DNA from: Virgisporangium aurantiacum
GTDB taxonomy: Bacteria > Actinomycetota > Actinomycetes > Mycobacteriales > Micromonosporaceae
Length of the DNA: 64,000 bases
Assembly (NCBI RefSeq): GCF_016863635.1
Contig: NZ_BOPG01000023.1
Location: 1-64,000, forward strand
Direction: 5' to 3'
In this document: positions 24,147-31,521 of the stretch, one piece after another
How the letters are laid out: every line of letters begins with the position of its first letter
Position numbering within the stretch: the stretch's first letter is position 1
The notes under the pieces: model-generated
What the model was told of the DNA's origin: nothing
Database searches by the model: none
What the model saw: only the letters and a program-made list of their open reading frames with translations
Translations under genes and position numbers: made by a program

Positions 24147-25031
24147 GTGCGCATCGGGGTACTCGTTCTGCCGACCGACCCGTTCCCGGCCGCCCGGGAC
24201 CAGGTGCGGAGACTGGAATCGCTGGGCTACGACAGCCTCTGGACCTACGACCACCTCTCCTGGCGGCGCTACCGCGACAAGCCGTGGTTCGCCGCCGTAC
24301 CGTGGCTGACCGGCATGGCCGCGGCCACGTCGCGCATCCGGCTCGGCACGATGGTCGCCTCCCCCAACTTCCGCCACCCGGTGACGTTCGCCAAGGAGGC
24401 GATGACGCTCGACCACGTCAGCGCCGGCCGGCTCACCCTCGGCCTCGGCGCCGGCGGGATCGGTTTCGACGCAACCGTTCTGGGCGGCGAGGTGCTCACG
24501 CCGCGCCAGCGGGTCGACCGGCTCACCGAGTTCGTCGACGTCCTCGACACGCTGCTGCGCCGGCCCGAGACGTCGCACCGCGGCGCCCACTACACGGTCG
24601 ACGGCGCCATGATGCTGCCCGGATGCGTGCAGCAGCCCCGGATTCCGCTCGCGATCGCCGCGGGCGGTGCCCGCAGCCTCAAGCTCGTCGCCCGCTACGG
24701 CGACGCCTGGATCAGCGACGGTGACGAGGACGGCGAGAAGGCCGTCCTCGAAAAGGTGAAACTGCTCGCCGAGCACTGCGATGCGATCGGACGCGATCCC
24801 GCCGGCATCGAACGCATCATGCTGATCGGCAACACCTCCGAACGCCCGCTCGCCAGCCTCGACGCGTTCACCGACTTCGTCGGCCGGTACGGCGACCTCG
24901 GTTTCACCGAGGTGGTCTTCCACCACCCGCGGTCCGACGACCCGGTGTGGACGGAGGATCCGGCCATCGTCGAGCAGATCGCCGACGCCTACTTCGACCG
25001 CGCGCCGAGCCAGCCGAACATGCGGTCGTAG
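24147..25031 (+). CDS. LLM-class F420-dependent oxidoreductase
   Basis: 294-residue luciferase-like (TIM-barrel) oxidoreductase of the type that uses coenzyme F420 or flavin. Typical segments are MRIGVLVLPTDPFPAARDQV at the first strand, LGYDSLWTYDHLSWRRY, a core strand TSRIRLGTMVASPNFRHPV, the signature AKEAMTLDHVSAGRLTLGLG and the late VARYGDAWISDG followed by helix GFTEVVFHHP. The substrate cannot be read from sequence. The GTG at 24147 follows a TAGGCT -10 box (24134-24139) by seven bases with no ribosome site, pointing to a leaderless transcript. Its last 43 bp overlap the convergent small cysteine-motif gene. Confidence 0.92.
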   Translation: MRIGVLVLPTDPFPAARDQVRRLESLGYDSLWTYDHLSWRRYRDKPWFAAVPWLTGMAAATSRIRLGTMVASPNFRHPVTFAKEAMTLDHVSAGRLTLGLGAGGIGFDATVLGGEVLTPRQRVDRLTEFVDVLDTLLRRPETSHRGAHYTVDGAMMLPGCVQQPRIPLAIAAGGARSLKLVARYGDAWISDGDEDGEKAVLEKVKLLAEHCDAIGRDPAGIERIMLIGNTSERPLASLDAFTDFVGRYGDLGFTEVVFHHPRSDDPVWTEDPAIVEQIADAYFDRAPSQPNMRS

Positions 25032-25234
25032 ACCGCGTCCGGTCCGAGGTCGGTGAGCTGGGTCGACGCCTCCTGGTAGCAGCCGGCGAGATACAGCACC
25101 ACCGCCACCGGCTGGTCGCGGCGTTCGTCGAGCAGCATGGCCTGCCGGGTGGGGCAGGGCCACGGTTCCTGGCAGTCACGGCAGATCCAGTCCGGCCGCC
25201 GCGGCGTGTGTTCGGGCGGCGCTTGTTCGGGCAT
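24989..25234 (-). CDS. Small conserved actinobacterial protein with C-x2-C and C-P motifs
   Basis: 81-residue cytoplasmic protein. RRPDWICRDCQEPWPCPTRQ near the N-terminus has four spaced cysteines that could bind a metal. LLDERRDQPVAVVLYLAGCY and the ending DAVYDRMFGWLGAR complete a pattern that recurs in actinobacteria and is often misnamed flavin reductase. The ATG at 25234 is preferred because it follows GGGAG; an ATG at 25264 would add ten residues. Its 3' end overlaps the LLM oxidoreductase gene by 43 bp on the opposite strand. Confidence 0.65.
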   Translation of the reverse strand: MPEQAPPEHTPRRPDWICRDCQEPWPCPTRQAMLLDERRDQPVAVVLYLAGCYQEASTQLTDLGPDAVYDRMFGWLGARSK

Positions 25235-25270
25235 GTTCGGGCTCCCGGCGTGGGGAAACAACACGTGGAC

Positions 25271-25306
25271 GCGCCGGACAGGGGGTCACTGGAAACTGTC
25301 CGGCGC
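25271..25306. other. Strong hairpin upstream of the small cysteine-motif gene
   Basis: GCGCCGGACAG (25271-25281) and CTGTCCGGCGC (25296-25306) form a perfect 11-bp stem with a 14-nt loop, 40-70 bp before the start of the small gene. Together with the next hairpin it insulates that gene from the HD-domain gene. It could be a second terminator or a 5' leader structure. Confidence 0.55.
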
Positions 25307-25366
25307 GCCTGGCGGGAGCATACCCAATACGTCCATGAACGTACACGCTCGTATGTGACACAGAGT

Positions 25367-25400
25367 GAACGTGGACCCCGCGTTCGCGGAGCCCACGTTC
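25367..25400. terminator. Terminator hairpin after the HD-domain gene
   Basis: GAACGTGG (25367-25374) pairs with CCACGTTC (25393-25400), with an inner CCGCG/CGCGG stem. It begins seven bases past the stop codon of the minus-strand HD gene. Confidence 0.7.
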
Positions 25401-25406
25401 GGTAGC

Positions 25407-26165
25407 TCAGGCGTCGAGGATCGCGGCGAAGCGCCGCTCGGCGAGGTCGAGTTGGCCGTTGATATGCGCCTTGACCTCGGCCTTCAGCGGAGTGTCCGTC
25501 CGGTCGAGCAGATCGCGGAGCACCGGGAGGAACCCGTTGTACTTGCGGGCGGACCGGCGGACCTTCGGCCCGACCGTGTGGATGATTCCGACACCGTTGT
25601 CAGTGAAGTCGGAGAGTTTCAGGACACGGGCCCATGGCTCGGCGTCGAGCGCGGTCGCCAGGTGCTCGACGTACTGCAGGTTGAGCGCCTGCCAGTCGGT
25701 GCCGCCGGCCGTGCCGGCCGCGGGCCGGTCGGGGTTGGTGACGGCGGCGACGAGCCGGGCGACGCGGGCCCCGTACTTCGCGGTGATGACGGCGAGGGCT
25801 GCCGCGCGCGGCGGCGGACCGTGGTTGGTGACCCCCGCCGCAGCCCACGGCTGGTCCTCGACCACGTCGTGGAGGAGAGCCGCGATCAGGACGTCGGGAT
25901 CGGTGACGCGGTAGTGGCAGAGGATGCGGAGCGCGACCCGCAGGACGTGGTTGGCGTACGGCTCGCGGGTGCGGCGCTGGTCGGCGTGCAGGCGCTGGGC
26001 CCACTCGGCGGCGTCGGCGACGGTGTCGCGGGCGCCCGGTGGGAGCCGGCGGAGTTCGTGGGTGAGTCGCTGGGCCAGGCCGGCCTGCCCGTAGACCTCG
26101 GTAATGGCGTGCAACGGCATGGCGGCCAGTTGAGCGGAGCTGATGGGTTCTGAAGATCGTGTCAT
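25407..26165 (-). CDS. HD-domain metal-dependent phosphohydrolase (SpoT-like HD fold)
   Basis: 252-residue protein with the HD hydrolase fold: AEWAQRLHADQRRTREPYANHVLRVALRIL supplies the first His, DVLIAALLHDVVEDQP the H-D pair (about residues 98-99), and ARVLKLSDFTDN the last Asp. This spacing matches the hydrolase half of RelA/SpoT, MESH1-like enzymes that remove pyrophosphate from (p)ppGpp, but no synthetase domain follows, so it would be a stand-alone hydrolase. The N-terminal 60 residues are helical and unrecognised. It is transcribed away from a LysR-type gene over 69 bp, where a TAGATCA/TGATCTA inverted repeat is found. No ribosome site is evident before the ATG. Confidence 0.8.
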   Translation of the reverse strand: MTRSSEPISSAQLAAMPLHAITEVYGQAGLAQRLTHELRRLPPGARDTVADAAEWAQRLHADQRRTREPYANHVLRVALRILCHYRVTDPDVLIAALLHDVVEDQPWAAAGVTNHGPPPRAAALAVITAKYGARVARLVAAVTNPDRPAAGTAGGTDWQALNLQYVEHLATALDAEPWARVLKLSDFTDNGVGIIHTVGPKVRRSARKYNGFLPVLRDLLDRTDTPLKAEVKAHINGQLDLAERRFAAILDA

Positions 26166-26210
26166 AGATCAAGAGTGACCAATGACAGGCTCGATTCACA
26201 CTATGATCTA
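26165..26210. promoter_or_regulatory. Possible LysR operator in the HD/LysR divergent region
   Basis: TAGATCA (26165-26171) and TGATCTA (26204-26210) are inverted copies 32 bp apart spanning the divergent promoters. A TAGGAT -10 box (26223-26228) lies six bases before the LysR ATG. The wide spacing makes this a weak operator prediction. Confidence 0.35.
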
Positions 26211-26234
26211 CTGAGGCAACTATAGGATTTTGTT

Positions 26235-27110
26235 ATGGATGGGATCTCGTCCGACGCGTTGTCGGCGTTCGCGGTGTTCGCCGACCATCTCAACCTCACC
26301 CGGGCGGCGGCGGTGCTGCGCATTTCGCAGCCGGCGCTGCACGCGAAGCTGGCGACGCTGGCGCGCCAGGTCGGGCGTCCGCTGTACAGCCGGGTCGGGC
26401 GGCGGCTGGTCCTCACCGCCGACGGCGAGGCGGTGGCGCGGTTCGCGCGCGATCACGACGACCGGCTCGGTCGATTTCTGGAAGAACTGAAGGTGACGCC
26501 CACCAGCCGGCCGATCGTGCTCGCCGCCGGTCACGCGGCCTACATGCACGTGCTGGCCGACGTCATCCGCACCACGCTGGCGGAGCGCCCGGGTTCCCTG
26601 CGCCTGCTGCACACCCACCGGCACCAGATGTTGGCCGCGGTGCGCACCGGACGGGCGCACCTGGGCGTGTCGGCGCTCGACGTGCTGCCCGACGACCTGG
26701 TGGTGTCGCCGGTGGCGACGTATCCGCAGGTGCTGCTGGCGCCGGCGGGGCACCGGCTGGCCGGCCGGCACGCGGTGACGCTGGCCGACCTGGGCGGCGA
26801 GGAGATGGTGGTGCCGCCGCCATCGCGCCCGTTCCGGGTGAACCTGGAGCGGTCGATGCGGGCGGCGCGGGTGCCGTGGACGGTCGCCGTGGAGGCGGAG
26901 GGCTGGCCCCTGACGATCCACTTCGTCGCGCTGGGCGTCGGCGTCACGGTGGTCAGCGGCTGCGTGACCCCGTCCCCCGGCCTGACAACCATCCCGATCA
27001 CCGACCTCCCGGACGTCACCTACTACGCCGCCCACCGCCCGTCGACTCTCGACGACCCCCGGGTCGCCGACCTCCTGGCCGCGGTCCGCGCAACCGCAGC
27101 ACCGCGTTGA
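26235..27110 (+). CDS. LysR-family transcriptional regulator
   Basis: 291-residue LysR-type regulator. The N-terminal winged helix (FAVFADHLNLTRAAAVLRIS, then LHAKLATLARQVGRPLYSR and a wing VGRRLVLTADGEAVA) is followed by a linker helix and a periplasmic-binding-like effector domain from about residue 90 (SRPIVLAAGHAAYMHVLADV; LGGEEMVVPPPSRPF). The substitution QPALHAKL instead of the usual QPALSRQI in the recognition helix is unusual but conserved in shape. The ATG at 26235 follows TAGGAT by six bases, so the mRNA is probably leaderless. It faces the HD-hydrolase gene and likely controls it and itself. A perfect 19-bp inverted repeat begins at its stop codon. Confidence 0.9.
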   Translation: MDGISSDALSAFAVFADHLNLTRAAAVLRISQPALHAKLATLARQVGRPLYSRVGRRLVLTADGEAVARFARDHDDRLGRFLEELKVTPTSRPIVLAAGHAAYMHVLADVIRTTLAERPGSLRLLHTHRHQMLAAVRTGRAHLGVSALDVLPDDLVVSPVATYPQVLLAPAGHRLAGRHAVTLADLGGEEMVVPPPSRPFRVNLERSMRAARVPWTVAVEAEGWPLTIHFVALGVGVTVVSGCVTPSPGLTTIPITDLPDVTYYAAHRPSTLDDPRVADLLAAVRATAAPR

Positions 27111-27177
27111 TCTTGCAGTTGTGCTCGCTCCGAAACGGGACGAACCCGGACGGAAGGGCGAGCACAACTGCAAGATC
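27109..27177. repeat. GATCTTG/CAAGATC intergenic palindrome (copy 1)
   Basis: GATCTTGCAGTTGTGCTCG (27109-27127) and its exact complement (27159-27177) flank a 31-nt loop between two convergent genes. It can act as a terminator, but the same GATCTTG...CAAGATC ends occur in a second palindrome at 44991-45052, suggesting a dispersed REP-like element. Confidence 0.75.
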
Positions 27178-27184
27178 GACCGGG

Positions 27185-28006
27185 TCAGGCGACGGTGCAG
27201 GTGGCGAGGGAGTCGAGGCCCGTCGGTTTGGCGGTGTGGCGGCCGATGGCGATCGCGATGCGGTCGATGGTCGAGCGGCGCTTGTCGGCCAGCGGGCCGA
27301 GGATCGCGTTCTGGACGAACGCCGGTCCGCCCTGGCCGACCGAGTTGGCGAGCCGGGTGTTGGCCTCGGCGATCTGCTTGTTCAGCAGTTCGAGGTTGCG
27401 GTCGACCTCGGCCTTCGCGGCGGCCGGGATCGCGGGCAGCTTGTCGGCGACCGTCGGGCAGGAGATCGTCCCGGCAGCGGCCGGCGGCTGCGTGGCCGGC
27501 TGGGTGGCCGGCGGCTGGTTCCCGCCGTTGGCGGGCGGCTGGGCTCCGCCGTTGGCGGGCGGCTGCTGGACGCCACCGCCGGCACCCAGGGTGCAGGTCG
27601 CGAGCGAGTCGAGGCCGGTGGGCCGGGCGGCGTGCCGGCCGATGGCGATCGCGATCCGGTCGATGGTCGCGCGGCGCTTGTCGGCCAGCGGGCCGAGAAT
27701 CGCGTTCTGCACGAACGCCGGCCCGCCCTGGCCGACGGAGGTCGCGAGCCGGTTGTTGGCCTCGGCGATCTGTTTGTCGAGCAGGTCGAGGTTCTGTTGC
27801 ACCTCGGCCGCCGCGGCGGCGGGAATGGCCGGCAGCTTGTCGGCAACCGTGGGGCAGCTGATCGTCCCGGCGGCCTGAACGTTGGCGGCGGCCGGTTTGT
27901 TGGCGGCCGGCTTGTCGGAGGCCGCCGCGATGCCGATGCCCGCTGCGAGCAACGCCGCCGCGGCGCCGCCGGCGATCAACAATCTCGGCGCTCGAACTCT
28001 GACCAT
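27185..28006 (-). CDS. Secreted protein of two near-identical domains
   Basis: 273-residue exported protein of unknown function. A signal sequence (LLIAGGAAAALLAAGIGIAA, about 9-28) is followed by two copies of one 95-residue domain joined by a Gln/Pro/Gly/Asn-rich linker (GGVQQPPANGG). Each copy runs from TISCPTVADKLPAIPAAA to PTGLDSLATCT and includes VGQGGPAFVQNAILGPLADK and RIAIAIGRH. Each has exactly two cysteines, at its start and end, ideal for one domain-closing disulfide. The copies differ at only a few positions (LDLLDKQIAEANN versus LELLNKQIAEANT), so the duplication is recent or held by selection. AAAGGA precedes the ATG. A CebR-like palindrome lies 54 bp upstream. Confidence 0.75.
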   Translation of the reverse strand: MVRVRAPRLLIAGGAAAALLAAGIGIAAASDKPAANKPAAANVQAAGTISCPTVADKLPAIPAAAAAEVQQNLDLLDKQIAEANNRLATSVGQGGPAFVQNAILGPLADKRRATIDRIAIAIGRHAARPTGLDSLATCTLGAGGGVQQPPANGGAQPPANGGNQPPATQPATQPPAAAGTISCPTVADKLPAIPAAAKAEVDRNLELLNKQIAEANTRLANSVGQGGPAFVQNAILGPLADKRRSTIDRIAIAIGRHTAKPTGLDSLATCTVA

Positions 28007-28059
28007 GGCGCTTCCTTTCGGCGGAGTTTCTGTCTGCGCCGGGTGATACGCCGCCGGTG

Positions 28060-28080
28060 TGGGAGCGGTTCCACGCTCCC
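28060..28080. promoter_or_regulatory. CebR/LacI-type operator-like palindrome
   Basis: TGGGAGCGGTTCCA (28060-28073) matches 12 of 14 bases of the CebR box TGGGAGCGCTCCCA that controls cellulose-use genes in actinobacteria. The wider inverted repeat GGGAGCG...CGCTCCC runs 28061-28080. It lies upstream of the secreted two-domain gene on the minus strand. A second palindrome, CGATCTAAAGATCG, sits at 28108-28121. Confidence 0.5.
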
Positions 28081-28167
28081 TACCAGGGAAAACAGGACGG
28101 CAAAGGTCGATCTAAAGATCGGCCGGGCAGGATGACCGTTCGGACGATCAAACGCCTAACGCCGATT

Positions 28168-28713
28168 TCATCGACCGCTCAGCGCCTCCTCACGAGCGGC
28201 GACGCCCCTGACCAGCAGCCAGCCGACGAGTCCGAGTTCGCCGACGAGCATGAGCAGGATGAGGCCACCGGCCAGCGCTCCCCCGTAGCCGGTGGTGAGC
28301 AACGAGCCGAAACTGTCGATCAGGTAGGCGACCCCGGAGACGCCGACCAGGGCGCCGAGCACGCGCGGGACCAGCCCGGACCGGTGCAGCAGGTACCCGA
28401 GCAGCGCGAGGTGGACGCCGAAGAACACGAGCGCCAGCGAGAACCCCGTCCGGAAGGCTTCGAGGTCGGCGAACGCCCGGTCGTCCACCCCGGATTCCGC
28501 GCCCGTGAGCAGGCGGTACGCCTCGAAGAGCCGGGGCAGTTGCGCGGCGAGCGCGACGGCGCGGTCGGTTCCCCGCAGCAGCACATAGAAGGTGACGGCG
28601 AGAGCGGCGTCGCCCGGCACCACCGTGGACTCCAGGAACATCGGCGAGCACATGCCGAGCAGCGCGAGCGCCAGGTAGAGCACGCCGGTGATCCGGCCGA
28701 GGAGACAACGCAC
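28168..28713 (-). CDS. DUF4386-like membrane protein, apparently shortened
   Basis: 181-residue membrane protein resembling DUF4386. It opens near RITGVLYLALALLGMCSPMF, then passes directly from ESTVVPGDA to LAVTFYVLLRGTDRAVALAA. In the usual family about 30 residues, including a membrane helix with FRLGF...LVMVLCD, separate these parts, so this copy appears to carry an in-frame deletion. The remaining helices (FRTGFSLALVFFGVHLALLG, VLGALVGVSGVAYLIDSF, GGLILLMLVGELGLVGWLLV) are intact. The GTG at 28713 is the only start that keeps the first helix whole, and it overlaps the start of the divergent TetR gene by 26 bp. It may be a degenerate or regulated permease-like protein; the function of DUF4386 is not known. 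Confidence 0.55.
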   Translation of the reverse strand: MRCLLGRITGVLYLALALLGMCSPMFLESTVVPGDAALAVTFYVLLRGTDRAVALAAQLPRLFEAYRLLTGAESGVDDRAFADLEAFRTGFSLALVFFGVHLALLGYLLHRSGLVPRVLGALVGVSGVAYLIDSFGSLLTTGYGGALAGGLILLMLVGELGLVGWLLVRGVAAREEALSGR

Positions 28714-29359
28714 CCCGCTGAGCCGCGACCTCGTCCTGCGGGCGGCGGTCGCGCTCGCCGACGAGGGTGGCGTCGCCTCGCTCACGATGCGCAAGCTCGC
28801 CGAGCGGCTCGGGGTGGAGGCGATGTCGCTGTACCACCACGTCGCCGACAAGGACGCGATCTTCGACGGGATCGTCGACGTCGTGTTCGGCGAGATCGAG
28901 CTCCCCGCGTCCGATGTTCCGTGGCGCGCGGCGCTGCGCGGCAGCGCGGTCTCCGCCCGCGCGGCGCTGGCCCGGCACCCGTGGGCGATCACGCTGATGG
29001 AGTCGCGGCCGAACCCGGGCCCGGCGACGCTGCGCCACCACGACGCGGTGATCGGGTGCCTGCGCGCGGGCGGCTTCTCGATCGCCGACGCCGCGCACGC
29101 CTACTCGGTGCTCGACAGTTATCTGTACGGGTTCGTGCTGCAGTCGACGAACATCCCGATCCAGACGCCGGAGCAGGTGGCGGAGGTCGGCACGGCGATG
29201 CTCGGCACGGTGCCGGCCGAGGAGTACCCGCATTTTGTCGAAATGCTCGTCGAACACGCGATGAAACCGGGCTATTCATACGCGGCGGAGTTCGAATACG
29301 GGCTCGATCTCGTGCTCGACGCGATCGAACTTATCCCCAGCAGAATCGCCACAAAGTGA
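28688..29359 (+). CDS. TetR/AcrR-family regulator
   Basis: 223-residue TetR-type repressor. The helix-turn-helix region is LSRDLVLRAAVALADEGGVA followed by SLTMRKLAERLGVEAMSLYH and HVADKDAIFDGIVDVVF, typical of the TetR_C_1 group. The ligand domain includes ARHPWAITLMESRPNPGPAT and a long last helix (AEFEYGLDLVLDAIELIPSR). The GTG at 28688 was chosen because the N-terminal arm RRQRTPLSR is standard; TAGAGC lies six bases upstream as a weak leaderless -10. Its 5' end overlaps the 5' end of the divergent DUF4386-like gene by 26 bp, so binding near its own start would repress both. Confidence 0.9.
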   Translation: MIRPRRQRTPLSRDLVLRAAVALADEGGVASLTMRKLAERLGVEAMSLYHHVADKDAIFDGIVDVVFGEIELPASDVPWRAALRGSAVSARAALARHPWAITLMESRPNPGPATLRHHDAVIGCLRAGGFSIADAAHAYSVLDSYLYGFVLQSTNIPIQTPEQVAEVGTAMLGTVPAEEYPHFVEMLVEHAMKPGYSYAAEFEYGLDLVLDAIELIPSRIATK

Positions 29360-29377
29360 GTGATAGATGCAGGCCAA

Positions 29378-29407
29378 TTGACATAGTTTAGAGGACCAAC
29401 TTAATGT
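29378..29407 (+). promoter_or_regulatory. Cellulase promoter
   Basis: TTGACA (29378-29383) and TAATGT (29402-29407) are separated by 18 bp and end eight bases before the cellulase ATG at 29416. This is an unusually good consensus promoter for such GC-rich DNA and implies a leaderless or nearly leaderless mRNA. The TetR gene ends 19 bp upstream of the -35 box. Confidence 0.6.
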
Positions 29408-29415
29408 TCTGAGGC

Positions 29416-31521
29416 ATGACCCGTCTCCACTCCACCCTTGCACCGCTGCGCAGGCGTGTCGGCCTGGTTGCGGGTGCCGTCGCCGCCTTCCTGGCCGCGG
29501 CCACCTTCCTGATGGCGGTGAACGCGAACGCCGCCGCCGGCTGCCAGGTGGTCTACACCAACGCCTCGCAATGGGGCGGCGGCTTCGTCGCCAACGTCTC
29601 CGTCACCAATCTCGGCGACCCCATCAACGGCTGGAACCTCCGCTGGACCTTCCCGTCCGGACAGCAGGTCACCAACGCGTGGAACGCCACCATCTCGCCG
29701 TCCAGTGGCACGGTCACCGCCACCAACATGTCCTACAACGCGGCCATCGCCACCAACGGCAAGGCCGAGTTCGGCTTCCAGGGGACGTGGAGCGGCAGCA
29801 ACACCATCCCCACGTCGTTCACGCTGAACGGCACCACCTGCACGGGCACGATCAACCCCAGTAGCCCGCGGCCGTCGAGCCCCGGACCGTCCAGCCCCGG
29901 ACCGTCGACCTCCTCGTCGCAGCCGCCGTCGCAGAACCCGCGCGCGGTGGTCGCCGCGATGCAGCCAGGCTGGAATCTCGGCAACACGTTCGACGCCACC
30001 GGCCAGGGCGAGACCTCGTGGGGCAACCCCGCGGTCACGACCCAACTCCTGGACGCGGTGAAGGCCAACGGATTCAAGAGCATAAGAATCCCGGGGACGT
30101 GGATGCAGTACCAGGGCGCCGCACCCAACTACACCATCGACGCCACCCACCTCGCCCGCTACAAGCAGGTCGTCGACCAGGCGCTGGCCCGCGACCTCTA
30201 CGTGATGATCAACGTGCACCACGACTCGTGGCAGTGGATCAACCAGATGCCCACGAACCCGACCGGTGTGCTGCAGCGGTTCAACGCCACCTGGACCCAG
30301 CTGGCCAGCACGTTCCGCGACTCGTCGCAGAAGCTGCTCTTCGAGAGCAACAACGAGCCGCAGTTCGCCAACGGCTCCGGCGACGCGCAGTACATCGACC
30401 TGAACAACCAGCTCAACGCGTCGTTCCGCAACATCGTGCGGGCGTCCGGCGGCAACAACGCCACCCGGATCCTGGTGCTGCCGACGCTGAACACCGACAA
30501 CGCACAGGCCAAGGTGGACGGGCTGGCAAGCGCGATGAGCTCGTACAACGACCCGAACCTCGTGGCGACGTTCCACTACTACGGCTACTGGCCGTTCAGC
30601 GTGAACATCGCGGGCGGCTACCGCTTCGACGCGACCGTGCAGTCCGACCTCACCGGCGCGTTCGACCGGCTGTACAACGCGTTCATCGCCCGCGGGATCC
30701 CGGTGATCCTCGGCGAGTACGGCCTGCTCGGGTTCGACCGGAGCACCGGCACGATCGAGCAGGGCGAGAAGCTGAAGTACTTCGAGTTCTTCGGCTACCA
30801 CGCGCGCACCCGCGGCATCACCACGATGCTCTGGGACAACGGCCAGCACCTGAACCGCACCGCGTTCACGTGGAGCGACAACGAGCTGATCAACCAGATC
30901 AAGTCGAGCTGGACGACCCGCTCCGCCAACGCTTCGAGTGATCAGGTGTACGTGTCGCGCACCAACGCGATCACCGCGAAGACGCTGACGCTGAACCTCA
31001 ACGGCCTGTCGTTCACCGGCCTGTACCAGGGCTCCACGGCCCTGGCACAGGGCACCGACTACACCGTTTCGGGCACCACCCTCACCCTGACCCAGTCGGC
31101 CGTCACCAGACTGGTCGGGTCGAGAGCGTACGGGATCAACGCGACGCTGCAGGCGCGGTTCTCGGCCGGGGTGCCGTGGCGCATCGACGTCATCTCGTTC
31201 GACCCGCCGGTCCTGACGAGTTCGAGCGGGACCACGTCGGCGTACACGATCCCCACCCAGTTCCGCGGCGACCAACTGGCCACGATGGAGGCGAAGTACT
31301 CCGACGGCTCGTTCGCCGGTCCGCAGAACTGGACGTCGTTCAAGGAGTTCGACTACACGTTCACGCCGAACTACACCGCCAACACCATCACGCTGAAGCC
31401 GGAGTTCTTCGCCGAGGTGAACGACGCCCGGCCGGTGACGCTCACGTTCCACTTCTGGAGCGGCACCCAGGTCACCTACACCGTCACGAAGTCCGGTAGC
31501 TCGGTGACGGGCACCGCCTAG
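29416..31521 (+). CDS. Secreted modular GH5 cellulase with CBM2 and X2-like modules
   Basis: 701-residue endoglucanase. A signal peptide ends near NANAA (38-40). A family-2 cellulose-binding module spans about 42-148 (CQVVYTNASQWGGGFVANVS to TLNGTTCTGTI, with surface Trp53, Trp73 and Trp89), then a Ser/Pro linker to 175. The GH5 catalytic domain (176 to about 500) starts MQPGWNLGNTFDATGQGE, with acid/base Glu314 in SNNEPQF and nucleophile Glu434 in VILGEYG. A CBM_X2 Ig-like module (about 508-590; LTLNLNGLSFTGLYQGSTAL) and a final sandwich of about 110 residues (YTFTPNYTANTITLKPEFFA) follow. It acts outside the cell on beta-1,4-glucans. Its stop codon shares four bases (CTAG) with the convergent MFS gene. 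Confidence 0.93.
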   Translation: MTRLHSTLAPLRRRVGLVAGAVAAFLAAATFLMAVNANAAAGCQVVYTNASQWGGGFVANVSVTNLGDPINGWNLRWTFPSGQQVTNAWNATISPSSGTVTATNMSYNAAIATNGKAEFGFQGTWSGSNTIPTSFTLNGTTCTGTINPSSPRPSSPGPSSPGPSTSSSQPPSQNPRAVVAAMQPGWNLGNTFDATGQGETSWGNPAVTTQLLDAVKANGFKSIRIPGTWMQYQGAAPNYTIDATHLARYKQVVDQALARDLYVMINVHHDSWQWINQMPTNPTGVLQRFNATWTQLASTFRDSSQKLLFESNNEPQFANGSGDAQYIDLNNQLNASFRNIVRASGGNNATRILVLPTLNTDNAQAKVDGLASAMSSYNDPNLVATFHYYGYWPFSVNIAGGYRFDATVQSDLTGAFDRLYNAFIARGIPVILGEYGLLGFDRSTGTIEQGEKLKYFEFFGYHARTRGITTMLWDNGQHLNRTAFTWSDNELINQIKSSWTTRSANASSDQVYVSRTNAITAKTLTLNLNGLSFTGLYQGSTALAQGTDYTVSGTTLTLTQSAVTRLVGSRAYGINATLQARFSAGVPWRIDVISFDPPVLTSSSGTTSAYTIPTQFRGDQLATMEAKYSDGSFAGPQNWTSFKEFDYTFTPNYTANTITLKPEFFAEVNDARPVTLTFHFWSGTQVTYTVTKSGSSVTGTA

